13,123 bases of DNA from GCA-003244245 sp035463315 (lineage in GTDB: Bacteria; Actinomycetota; Actinomycetes; Mycobacteriales; Pseudonocardiaceae): NCBI GenBank assembly GCA_035463315.1, contig DATHTJ010000350.1, forward strand, positions 1 through 13,123, read 5' to 3'. The translations under genes and the position numbers were made by a program. Position 1 is the first letter of the stretch. Every line of letters starts with the position of its first letter. The notes below the pieces were generated by a model. That model was not told the origin of the DNA, did no database searches, and saw nothing but the letters and a program-made list of their open reading frames with translations. This document shows positions 7,004 through 13,123 of this stretch, piece after piece.

Positions 7004-9487
7004 TCAGGAGCGCAGGGTGGCGTGGTGGGTGTGGATGGCGGCGGCGATGGCGGCGTCGCGGGCGGCGGTGGCCTCGGCGGCGGTGAGGGTGCGATCCGGG
7101 GCTCGGAACCGTAGCGCGAAAGCCAGCGACCGGTTGCCCTCGCCGATCTGGTCACCGGTGTAGACGTCGAACAGGCGCACGTCCTCCAGCAGCTCGCCGG
7201 CGCCACGGCGCAGTGTGGCGGTCAGCTCGGCGGCAGGCACGTCCGCGTCCACCACCAACGCGACGTCCTGCAGCACCGGCGGGTAAGGCGACACCACGGG
7301 CGCGGGCCGCCGCTCGATCAGCGGTAACGCGTCGAGATCGAGCTCCATCGCACAGGTCCGCGACGGCAGTCCCAGTGCCTCGATCACCGCGGGGTGCAGC
7401 TCCCCGGCATGCCCCACCACACGGCCATCCACCCCGAGCTGCGCGCACCTGCCGGGATGCCACGGCGCAGTCTCCGCGGCCCGCACCGCAAGCTCGAGTC
7501 CGGCGGCGTGACCGACCAGTCGCGCGGCCTGCACGGCGTCGGCCCAGTTGGCTGCCCGGGCGGCGCCCCACCAGCCGGGACGCTCCCACTGCCCGGCAAG
7601 CACCACACCCACGTGCAGTGGCTGCACAGGTAACGCACGGGCCAGTGCGGTGAGCTGGGCGTCGCTCGGTGGTCGGTCCACGGCTACGTCTGGCACCGGC
7701 ACCGCGGCGGCGCGCGGCTGCACGACCGGGGCAAGGCCGTAGAGCAGCACGTCGCGCTGACCACGAGCGACATTGCGGACCAAGGCCTCGAGCAGGCCGG
7801 GGAGCAGCGTGGTGGACAGCTGGTCGCGGTCAGTCTCCAGCGGGTTGAGCAGCGTGGCGGTGTGCCGCCGGGGATCGTTGTCGGGCAGGCCGAAGGCGTC
7901 CCAGGTGCCGGCGGAGACGAACGGGCTGGGCAGCACCTCCACGTACCCTGCGTCGGCCAGCGCCCGGGAGATCGTCCGGCGGCGGCGCTGCTCGGCGGAC
8001 AGACCGCGACCCGGCGGTGCCGGCGGCAGCTCGGAGGGGATGGTGTCGTAGCCCTCCAGCCGCAGCACCTCCTCGATGAGGTCGGCGGGTTGGGACAGGT
8101 CAGGCCGCCAGGACGGCGGGACGACGGTGACCGTTGTGGTGCCGTTGACCCCGCCGATCTCCACCGCACAGCCGATCTGGGACAGCCGACGGACCGTGGC
8201 ACCGTTCTCGTAGCGCCGCCCGGCCACCCGATCCGGCAGGTCGATCGGCATCGTCACCGGCGTGGGCCGCAGGAGCGTTCCGACGTCGGTGCGGCCCGGC
8301 TGGATCTCTCCACCGCCGTAGCGGGTCAGCAGCATCGCCGCGAGCTCGACGGCCACCGGTGGCAGGGCAGGATCCACCCCGCGCTCAAAACGCCGGGCTG
8401 CCTCACTGGGCAACTTGTGCCGCCGGACGCAGCGGGCGACCGAAGCCGGGTCCCAGGTCGCTGCCTCCAGCAGCAGGCTGGTGGTCCGCGGACCGACTTC
8501 GGTGCTCTCCCCGCCCATCACCGCCGCCAGGGACACCGGACCGCTGGTGTCGCAGATCACCATGTCGTCCGGATCCAGCTCCCGGCTCACCCCGTCCAGT
8601 GTGGTGAGCTTCTCGCCCTTGCCGGCTCGGCGGACGACGAGGTCGCCGTCCAGCTTGGCAGCGTCGAAAGCATGCAGCGGCTGCCCGAGCTCCAGCATCA
8701 CGTAGTTGGTGACGTCGACAGCCAGGGAGATCGGCCGCATCCCGGCCAGCTGCAACCTCCGGCGCAGCCACCAGGGAGACGCGGCGGTCGGGTCCACGCC
8801 CGACACCCGGCGGACCACGAACCGGCGGCACCCCTGCTCGTCCTCGATGTGCACCGGCCAGGCGGCGCTCGACGTGTGCGGCACCTCCAGCAGGCCCGGG
8901 TCCCCGTAGGGGGCGTCGAAGGCGATGGCCAGCTCGCGAGCCAGCCCACGCAGCGACAGGCAGTACCCGCGGTCCGGGGTGATCGCCAACTCGATCACCG
9001 CGTCATCCAGTCCGAGCAGGTCGACGGCGCTGCCCCCGGGGACAGCGGTGCTGGCCGGTAGCACCATGATCCCGGTGTGGTCGTCGCCGAGCCCCAGCTC
9101 GGCAGCCGAGCAGATCATCCCGTCGGACGTCCGGCCGTAGGCGGGTCGCGCCGCGATCGCAACGCCACCTGGCAGCACCACCCCAGGCCGCGCCACCACC
9201 ACCAGATCGCCCACGGCGAAGTTGGTGGCACCGCAGATGATCCCGCGAGGCGCCAGCTCGCCATCATCGACCAGGCAGTACCGGATGGCCTTCGCGAAGC
9301 CGGTCAGCTCCTCGATCTCCAGGACTCGGCCCACCACGAGCGGCCCGCTTACCGGGCCGAGGTGGTGCACCGCTTCGACTTCGAGGCCAGCCCGCACAAG
9401 GGCACCGGCAATCTCCGCCACGGTGGGGGCGGCGGTGCCCTCAGGGAGCGCGACGTGATCGCGCAGCCATGACACCGGAAAACGCAT
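7004..9487 (-). CDS. pheT: Phenylalanyl-tRNA synthetase beta subunit
   Basis: Large subunit of the (alpha-beta)2 enzyme that charges tRNA-Phe; it binds the tRNA and edits mischarged Tyr-tRNA-Phe. The product is 827 aa, normal for the long bacterial form. It starts MRFPVSWLRDHVALP. An EMAP/OB-fold tRNA-binding domain follows at about 41-150 (VVGRVLEIEE, ICGATNF, SDGMICSAAELGLG). The editing B3/B4 region spans about 210-390, ending near HKLPSEAARRFERGVDP. A B5 domain and catalytic-like core come next, then the C-terminal ferredoxin-fold anticodon-binding domain (about 735-827, PYPPVLQDVALVV, LRFRAPDRTLT). The ATG at 9487 is preceded by GGAGG (9497-9501), 9 nt away, inside the pheS end. The frame is open upstream to 9700, but that part overlaps pheS and is not family sequence. 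It follows pheS by 4 bp. Confidence 0.97.
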   Translation of the reverse strand: MRFPVSWLRDHVALPEGTAAPTVAEIAGALVRAGLEVEAVHHLGPVSGPLVVGRVLEIEELTGFAKAIRYCLVDDGELAPRGIICGATNFAVGDLVVVARPGVVLPGGVAIAARPAYGRTSDGMICSAAELGLGDDHTGIMVLPASTAVPGGSAVDLLGLDDAVIELAITPDRGYCLSLRGLARELAIAFDAPYGDPGLLEVPHTSSAAWPVHIEDEQGCRRFVVRRVSGVDPTAASPWWLRRRLQLAGMRPISLAVDVTNYVMLELGQPLHAFDAAKLDGDLVVRRAGKGEKLTTLDGVSRELDPDDMVICDTSGPVSLAAVMGGESTEVGPRTTSLLLEAATWDPASVARCVRRHKLPSEAARRFERGVDPALPPVAVELAAMLLTRYGGGEIQPGRTDVGTLLRPTPVTMPIDLPDRVAGRRYENGATVRRLSQIGCAVEIGGVNGTTTVTVVPPSWRPDLSQPADLIEEVLRLEGYDTIPSELPPAPPGRGLSAEQRRRRTISRALADAGYVEVLPSPFVSAGTWDAFGLPDNDPRRHTATLLNPLETDRDQLSTTLLPGLLEALVRNVARGQRDVLLYGLAPVVQPRAAAVPVPDVAVDRPPSDAQLTALARALPVQPLHVGVVLAGQWERPGWWGAARAANWADAVQAARLVGHAAGLELAVRAAETAPWHPGRCAQLGVDGRVVGHAGELHPAVIEALGLPSRTCAMELDLDALPLIERRPAPVVSPYPPVLQDVALVVDADVPAAELTATLRRGAGELLEDVRLFDVYTGDQIGEGNRSLAFALRFRAPDRTLTAAEATAARDAAIAAAIHTHHATLRS

Positions 9488-9491
9488 CGGC

Positions 9492-10559
9492 TCAGGCCTC
9501 CGTTCCGAAAGCGCAGGTGAACCGGATGTCGCCCTCGACCATGTCACGCATGTCGGCGATACCGTTGCGGAACTGCAGGGTTCGCTCGATGCCCATACCG
9601 AATGCGAAGCCGGAGTAGATCTCGGTGTCGACCCCGCAGGCACGCAGCACGTTCGGATTGACCATCCCGCAACCGCCCCACTCCACCCAGCCGGGGCCAC
9701 CCTTGCGCTCGGGGAACCAGACGTCGAGCTCGGCGGAAGGCTCGGTGAAGGGGAAGAACGAGGGCCGCAACCGGGTCCGGGAAGTCTGGCCGAACATTGC
9801 CCGCGCGAAGGCGTCCAGGGTGCCTTTCAGATGGGCCATGGTGATGCCCTTGTCCACCGCGAGCCCCTCGACCTGGTGGAAGACCGGGGTGTGGGTGGCG
9901 TCCAGGGCGTCGGTCCGGAACGTCCGTCCCGGGCACACCACGTACACCGGTAACTCCCGCTCCAGCAGGGTGCGCACCTGCACCGGGGAGGTGTGGGTGC
10001 GCAGGACCATGCCGGAGTCCTCGGGTGCCACGTAGAAACTGTCCTGCATGGTGCGGGCCGGGTGGTCCTTACCGAAGTTGAGTGCATCGAAGTTGAACCA
10101 CTCGGCCTCCAGTTCGGGACCCTCGGCGACCTCGTAGCCCATGGCGACGAACACGTCGGCGATGCGCTCGCAGAGCGTGGTGATCGGGTGCCGGGCGCCG
10201 GTGGGGACGCGGTCCCACGGCAGCGTGACGTCGACGGCCTCGGCCCGCAGTGTGCTGGAGTCCCGCTCGGCCGCCAGCGCGGCGCGCCGCCGGTCGAAGG
10301 CGGCCTGCACGGCCGTGCGGCTCTGGTTGAGCCGCTTGCCGGCCTCGGCGCGGGCCTGCGGTGGGAGCGCACCGATCTCGCGGCGGGCGGTCAGCAGCGG
10401 CGACCGGTCACCGAGGTGGCCAGGTTTGGCCGCGGCCAGCTCCTCGAGGTCTGCCGCCTGGGCAAATGCCTTCTCGGCGTCCTCGACGGCCTGGGCCAGC
10501 ACTTCTGGGGCCAGCACGGCGACCTGCTTGGGGTCGTAGGCGTCGTTGGGTCCAGACAT
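9492..10559 (-). CDS. pheS: Phenylalanyl-tRNA synthetase alpha subunit
   Basis: Catalytic subunit that activates phenylalanine and attaches it to tRNA-Phe. The product is 355 aa. Residues 1 to about 105 form the N-terminal coiled-coil arm that contacts tRNA. The class II core follows, with motif 2 as GRTFRTDALDATHTPVFHQ (211-229), FFPFTEPSAELDVW (268-281) shaping the phenylalanine pocket, and motif 3 as GFAFGMGIERTLQFR (317-331). Ala319 matches the small residue that lines the amino-acid pocket in E. coli PheS. The ATG at 10559 has AGGAG (10571-10575) 11 nt upstream. The open frame continues to 10763, but that lies inside the upstream gene. A 55-bp spacer separates it from the methyltransferase gene. 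No T-box, attenuator or leader peptide was seen there. Confidence 0.97.
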   Translation of the reverse strand: MSGPNDAYDPKQVAVLAPEVLAQAVEDAEKAFAQAADLEELAAAKPGHLGDRSPLLTARREIGALPPQARAEAGKRLNQSRTAVQAAFDRRRAALAAERDSSTLRAEAVDVTLPWDRVPTGARHPITTLCERIADVFVAMGYEVAEGPELEAEWFNFDALNFGKDHPARTMQDSFYVAPEDSGMVLRTHTSPVQVRTLLERELPVYVVCPGRTFRTDALDATHTPVFHQVEGLAVDKGITMAHLKGTLDAFARAMFGQTSRTRLRPSFFPFTEPSAELDVWFPERKGGPGWVEWGGCGMVNPNVLRACGVDTEIYSGFAFGMGIERTLQFRNGIADMRDMVEGDIRFTCAFGTEA

Positions 10560-10614
10560 AGGGATAGGAACTCCTGGGCCTCCGGCCGGTATTTCGGACA
10601 GTTCTTGCCAGATC

Positions 10615-11418
10615 CTAGGTGATCGGTCCGGGGGCGGGCCGCCGACGGTGCGCCCGCGCGCTGGCGTACAGGCAGACCGCCGCCGCAGCGGCGAGGTTGA
10701 GACTCTCCGCGCGCCCGTGCAGCGGGACGGCGACCGCGCCGTCGGCGGTCGCGAGCAGCTCACGGTCCAGCCCGTGCGCCTCGCTGCCGAACAGCCACGC
10801 GGTCGGCGCCGCCAGGGTTCCAGCGTCGACTACGTCGTCAAGGTCGCGGCCGGTTCCGGCGTCAGCCGCCAGGATCTGCAGGCCGGCCTGCCGGCATGCC
10901 GCCACGGCCCGCTGCGGGTCAGGCTCGATGCCCAGCGCGAGGTGGAACAGGCTGCCGGTGGAGGCCCGCACGCATTTCCCGTTGTGCGGGTCAACGGTGT
11001 CGCCGACGAAGAGCACCGCGCCGGCCCCGGCGGCGTCAGCTACCCGGATGACCGTGCCGGCATTGCCCGGGTCGGACACGTCTGCCAGCACCGCGACCAG
11101 CCGGGTGCCGCGCAGCGCATCCGCCGCAGACCGCCCGAGCGTGGCGCAGACGGCCACAATGCCCTGCGGAGTGGCCGTCTCGGACAGCCCCGCGGCAGCC
11201 CGCTCGGTGATCAGGGATATCCGGGCGCCGGGGGCGTCAAGCAGGTCAGGATGCCGGGTAGCGGCACGCTCGGTGACGAACAGTTCCTGCACCGATCCGT
11301 GCCTGACTGCCTCGCGCACGGCCTGGGCACCCTCGACGAGGAACCGCCCAGCACGCTCCCGGTCCCGACGTCGGAGCAGTCCGCGCGCAGCGGCGACCCG
11401 GGGGGTTCGTTCGGTCAA
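10615..11418 (-). CDS. SpoU/TrmH-family RNA 2'-O-methyltransferase
   Basis: Probable SAM-dependent ribose 2'-O-methyltransferase acting on 23S rRNA or tRNA; the exact target nucleotide cannot be read from sequence. It corresponds in position to the gene called tsnR in M. tuberculosis. From the TTG at 11418 the product is 267 aa. An L30e-like substrate-binding domain comes first (about 1-100, RFLVEGAQAVREA). The trefoil-knot SPOUT domain follows: motif 1 DVSDPGNAGTVIRVADAAGA (Asn119, Arg125), motif 2 LFGSEAHGL (209-217) and motif 3 VPLHGRAESLNLAAAAAVCLY (231-251). The start is uncertain. TTG fits the family length and lies 23 bp after rplT, but no clear Shine-Dalgarno is seen. The upstream GTG at 11490 would overlap rplT by 49 bp and add an arginine-rich tail. 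It is probably the last gene of the infC operon. Confidence 0.9.
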   Translation of the reverse strand: MTERTPRVAAARGLLRRRDRERAGRFLVEGAQAVREAVRHGSVQELFVTERAATRHPDLLDAPGARISLITERAAAGLSETATPQGIVAVCATLGRSAADALRGTRLVAVLADVSDPGNAGTVIRVADAAGAGAVLFVGDTVDPHNGKCVRASTGSLFHLALGIEPDPQRAVAACRQAGLQILAADAGTGRDLDDVVDAGTLAAPTAWLFGSEAHGLDRELLATADGAVAVPLHGRAESLNLAAAAAVCLYASARAHRRRPAPGPIT

Positions 11419-11441
11419 GGGGCCAGCGTGATTCGCTTCGC

Positions 11442-11846
11442 TCAGGCGGCGTCGCCGTCCCGGGACACCGGGGCGCTCGCCCCACGGCACGCCGGCAGGT
11501 TGGTCCTGGCGATCTCGACCAGCGCGGTGAACGCGGTCGGGTCGGAGACGGCGAGCTCGGCGAGGTTCTTGCGGTCGACCTCGATCTCGGCAATGCGCAG
11601 CCCCTGGATGAGCCGGTTGTAGGTCATCCCGTTCTGCCGCGCGGCAGCGTTGATCCGGGTGATCCAGAGCTTGCGGAAGTCACCTTTGCGCGCCCGCCGG
11701 TCGCGGTAAGCGTACTGCATCGAGTGGAGGATCTGCTCCTTGGCCTTGCGGTAGAGCCGGGAGCGCTGGCCGCGATAGCCGCTGGCGGCCTCCAGGGTGC
11801 TGCGGCGCTTCTTCTGGGCGTTGACCGCTCGCTTCACGCGTGCCAC
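11442..11846 (-). CDS. rplT: Large ribosomal subunit protein bL20
   Basis: Binds 23S rRNA early in 50S assembly; in E. coli it also represses its own operon through an mRNA mimic of its rRNA site. The 134-aa product is highly basic. The N-terminus is MARVKRAVNAQKKRRSTLEAA, with the family signature KGDFRKLWITRINAAARQNG at 54-73. The usual protein ends near residue 118-120; here about 15 more residues (CRGASAPVSRDGDAA) form a loose tail. The start codon is GTG, with AGGAC (11854-11858) 7 nt upstream. It lies 69 bp after rpmI and 23 bp before the methyltransferase TTG. No distinct terminator is visible in either gap, so cotranscription is expected. Confidence 0.97.
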   Translation of the reverse strand: MARVKRAVNAQKKRRSTLEAASGYRGQRSRLYRKAKEQILHSMQYAYRDRRARKGDFRKLWITRINAAARQNGMTYNRLIQGLRIAEIEVDRKNLAELAVSDPTAFTALVEIARTNLPACRGASAPVSRDGDAA

Positions 11847-11915
11847 TGGATTCGTCCTGTCGGTCTCGGGGGCGGGGATGATCGCCCAGGGTCAGGGGTC
11901 GGAGAAGGCCGGCGG

Positions 11916-12110
11916 TCAGTGACCGAGCAGCCGGCGGATCCGCTTGCGGTCCTGCGGAGCGACTTCAACCACTCCGTCCAGCCGGCGGGTGATCCTGGAG
12001 GACTTCTTCTCCAGCAGGTGGCGCTTACCGGCGCGCTGCCGCAGCAACTTGCCGGTGGCGGAGAGCTTCACGCGCTTCGCGGTGCCCCGATGGGTCTTGT
12101 TCTTCGGCAT
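11916..12110 (-). CDS. rpmI: Large ribosomal subunit protein bL35
   Basis: Small basic protein of the 50S subunit. It has 64 aa, the standard length: it starts MPKNKTHRGTAKRVKLSATG, the central part HLLEKKSSRITRRL is typical, and it ends RIRRLLGH. The ATG at 12110 is supported by GAGGAC (12115-12120) just upstream. The frame remains open to 12152 (MTAAPTRGGRTRTD...), but that extension is not part of the family. It lies between infC and rplT, the near-universal bacterial order. The 141-bp spacer before it can form several hairpins and is a candidate site for L20-dependent translational control. Confidence 0.97.
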   Translation of the reverse strand: MPKNKTHRGTAKRVKLSATGKLLRQRAGKRHLLEKKSSRITRRLDGVVEVAPQDRKRIRRLLGH

Positions 12111-12186
12111 GTCCGTCCTCGTCCTGCCACCCCGAGTTGGAGCGGCGGTCATCTGGTCGTCAGCGCTGCCTGGCGCATGTCAACCG

Positions 12187-12248
12187 GCCCGCACACCGAC
12201 GGGCTTGCGGCGGCGGCCCGGATGGGCCACCCGGTGTCACTGCACCGG
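12187..12248 (-). promoter_or_regulatory. Three stem-loops in the infC-rpmI spacer, possible L20 operator
   Basis: In transcript order: CCGGTG/CACCGG with a 6-nt loop (12231-12248) right after the infC stop; GGTGGCCC/GGGCCGCC, an 8-bp stem with one G-U pair and an AUCC loop (12212-12231); then GCCCG/CGGGC with an 8-nt loop (12187-12204). The first two share one base. There is no U-tract, so termination is unlikely. In E. coli, L20 binds the mRNA upstream of rpmI and represses rpmI-rplT translation. An equivalent role here is inferred from position only. Confidence 0.35.
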
Positions 12249-12251
12249 CTG

Positions 12252-12812
12252 TTACTCCGCCGGCTCGGAGGTGTCCCGTTCGACCTTGACTCCGCGTGGC
12301 TTATTGCGGTGTGGAGCCAGCACCATCGTCATGTTCCGGCCGTCCTGCTTGGCAGAGGTCTCCACGAAGCCGAGCTCGGCGACGTCGTCGGACAGCCGCT
12401 GCAGCAGCCGGAAGCCCAGCTCCGGCCTGGACTGCTCGCGGCCCCGGAACATGATGGTGACTTTTACCTTGTGCCCCGCGTCGAGGAACCGCACGACATG
12501 ACGCTTCTTCGTCTCGTAATCATGCGAGTCGATCTTGGGACGGAGCTTCTGTTCCTTGATGACCGTCATCTGCTGGTTACGGCGGGACTCACGGGCCTTC
12601 TGGGCAGTCTCGTACTTGAATTTGCCGAAGTCCATGAGCTTGCAGACCGGTGGGCGGGCCTGTGCCGCGACTTCGACCAGGTCGAGGTCTGCTTCCTGAG
12701 CCAGCCGCAGCGCGTCCTCTATGCGGACGATGCCAACTTGCTCGCCATTCGGTCCGACCAACCTAACCTCGGGAACGCGGATGCGTTCGTTGATGCGTGT
12801 CTCGACGGTGAT
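12252..12812 (-). CDS. infC: Translation initiation factor IF-3, probable AUC start
   Basis: Binds the 30S subunit, keeps it apart from 50S and checks the start codon and initiator tRNA. The 186-aa product has the N-domain (RINERIRVPEVRLVG, DLDLVEVAAQARPPVCKLMD), a helical linker (KFKYETAQKARESRRNQ, about 64-80) and the C-domain (KLRPKIDSHDYETKKRHV, FRGREQSRPELGFRLLQRL, AKQDGRNMTMVLAPH). The conserved sequence begins at ITVETRINERIR, where no ATG, GTG or TTG exists. The first codon is ATC (12810-12812), 4 nt after GAGGAGG. IF-3 genes are known for rare starts (AUU in E. coli). Alternatives are GTG at 12836 (MRTTRGGHITVE...) or GTG at 12878, neither with a good ribosome site. It is first in the infC-rpmI-rplT operon. 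Confidence 0.95.
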   Translation of the reverse strand: MTVETRINERIRVPEVRLVGPNGEQVGIVRIEDALRLAQEADLDLVEVAAQARPPVCKLMDFGKFKYETAQKARESRRNQQMTVIKEQKLRPKIDSHDYETKKRHVVRFLDAGHKVKVTIMFRGREQSRPELGFRLLQRLSDDVAELGFVETSAKQDGRNMTMVLAPHRNKPRGVKVERDTSEPAE

Positions 12813-12823
12813 GTGCCCTCCTC
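12810..12823 (-). promoter_or_regulatory. infC ribosome binding site and AUC initiation codon
   Basis: Minus strand GAGGAGGG (12816-12823), then CAC, then ATC (12810-12812). The Shine-Dalgarno is the strongest in the operon and its spacing to AUC is short (4 nt from GGAGG). A strong ribosome site next to a codon that IF3 discriminates against is the known design for IF3 self-repression. This is inferred, not measured. Confidence 0.6.
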
Positions 12824-13107
12824 GGGTCGTCCTCACTGCGGCGCGACCGAGCCCGCGGGCACGCTGCCCGCTGACCACCCGAGTCCGCTGAGACCCCTGG
12901 ACGCAGCGTGGCCCCGCACGCCTTGAGGCGTGCGGGGCCCGCAGATCCGACCGATCGACGCCGCTCGTGTTTCGTCAACACTGCACGACATAACGCCGGA
13001 ATCCACTCAGGGATTCCGGGATCGGACCCGGCCGCCTCGCGGCGGTTCGGGTGGGAGCGGGCTCCGCTTTGCCGCCTCCGCCGGGGCGGAAGCTGGTCGC
13101 ACCGCAC
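12813..13107 (-). promoter_or_regulatory. Long structured 5' leader of infC
   Basis: About 290 nt between the predicted promoter and infC hold no convincing gene. Six stems can be drawn on the minus strand: CCGCC/GGCGG with a GCGA tetraloop (13032-13045); CCGGG/CCCGG (13016-13031); CCGGAATCC/GGATTCCGG, 9 bp (12996-13019); a 13-bp stem (12910-12939); GCGGGCA/TGCCCGC, 7 bp (12855-12871); and a small GC stem near 13080. The second and third share bases 13016-13019 and so exclude each other. A regulatory role is suspected. Confidence 0.45.
12910..12939 (-). repeat. 13-bp perfect hairpin in the infC leader
   Basis: GGCCCCGCACGCC and GGCGTGCGGGGCC pair perfectly around a 4-nt loop (TCAA on the minus strand, the sense of transcription). 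There is no T-run on either strand. It lies about 98 nt before the AUC codon. It could be an intrinsic terminator or attenuator of the tail-less kind proposed in actinobacteria, or a stable element of the leader. It is far too good to be chance. Confidence 0.7.
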
Positions 13108-13116
13108 ATCCTAGCA
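13108..13116 (-). promoter_or_regulatory. Extended -10 element upstream of infC
   Basis: Minus strand TGCTAGGAT: the -10 hexamer TAGGAT (13108-13113) fits TAnnnT and is preceded by an extended-10 TGC. The matching -35 would lie beyond the right edge of the window, so it cannot be checked. The predicted start is about 13100-13102. Confidence 0.45.
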
Positions 13117-13123
13117 GGCCAAC

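Noticed and set aside
7862..9061. A 399-codon plus-strand open frame opposite pheT
   Set aside because: Shadow of pheT; composition rich in Gly, Arg, Gln and His with no recognisable motif.
10560..10614. T-box or Phe-rich attenuator upstream of pheS
   Set aside because: The spacer is only 55 bp, with no T-box-like sequence, no Phe codon run and no strong terminator hairpin.
10612..10617. TAGGAT at the methyltransferase stop codon as a possible pheS -10
   Set aside because: No -35 match and no extended -10 TG upstream; the TAG is the stop codon, so the match is easily chance, though a weak pheS promoter cannot be excluded.
12178..12183. Perfect -35 hexamer TTGACA in the infC-rpmI spacer (minus strand)
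   Set aside because: No acceptable -10 is found 16-19 bp downstream; the nearest AT-containing stretch is at the wrong spacing.
12973..12978. TTGACG resembling a -35 in the infC leader
   Set aside because: The sequence 16-19 bp downstream (around ATCGGT) is a poor -10; the TAGGAT near 13110 is the better candidate.
13045..13109. Possible small leader peptide starting ATG at 13109 upstream of infC
   Set aside because: Its ATG overlaps the predicted -10 element, it has no ribosome site, and the residues show no run suggestive of attenuation.

Overview
This window looks like chromosomal core DNA from a high-GC actinobacterium, probably of the Pseudonocardiales/mycobacterial side. The base composition is strongly GC-rich and GTG and probable TTG starts are used. 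The protein sequences also read as actinobacterial. From memory, the gene order infC-rpmI-rplT-rRNA methyltransferase ... pheS-pheT ... argC-J-B-D-F-R-G matches Mycobacterium tuberculosis (Rv1641 to Rv1658), but without the PE/PGRS and other genes that interrupt it there. Every real gene is on the minus strand, so transcription runs from the right edge to the left edge.

Right part (about 13113 down to 10615): a translation operon. A probable extended -10 promoter near the right edge is followed by an unusually long, hairpin-rich leader of about 290 nt. Then come infC (IF3, apparently starting at an AUC codon), a 140-nt structured spacer, rpmI (bL35), rplT (bL20) and a SpoU/TrmH-family RNA 2'-O-methyltransferase.

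Middle part (10559 to 7004): pheS and pheT, the two subunits of phenylalanyl-tRNA synthetase, 4 bp apart and clearly cotranscribed.

Left part (6941 to 1): a nearly complete arginine cluster, argC-argJ-argB-argD-argF-argR-argG, with argG running off the left edge. The first six genes are packed with 4-bp or 1-bp overlaps or gaps of 2 to 31 bp. They encode the acetylated cyclic route from N-acetylglutamate to ornithine (ArgB, ArgC, ArgD, ArgJ), then citrulline (ArgF) and argininosuccinate (ArgG), plus the arginine repressor ArgR. The 62-bp pheT-argC spacer carries a good -35/-10 promoter whose predicted start falls on the argC ATG (a leaderless mRNA). Palindromic ARG-box-like sequence overlaps it, so ArgR encoded in the operon probably represses it. 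ArgB carries the C-terminal signature of arginine-inhibited kinases, giving a second feedback level.

I saw no mobile element, CRISPR array, tRNA or rRNA gene, and no accessory or defence system. The protein-coding content is ordinary. The interesting signals are regulatory: the AUC start and structured leader of infC, the infC-rpmI spacer, and the leaderless ArgR-type promoter of argC.
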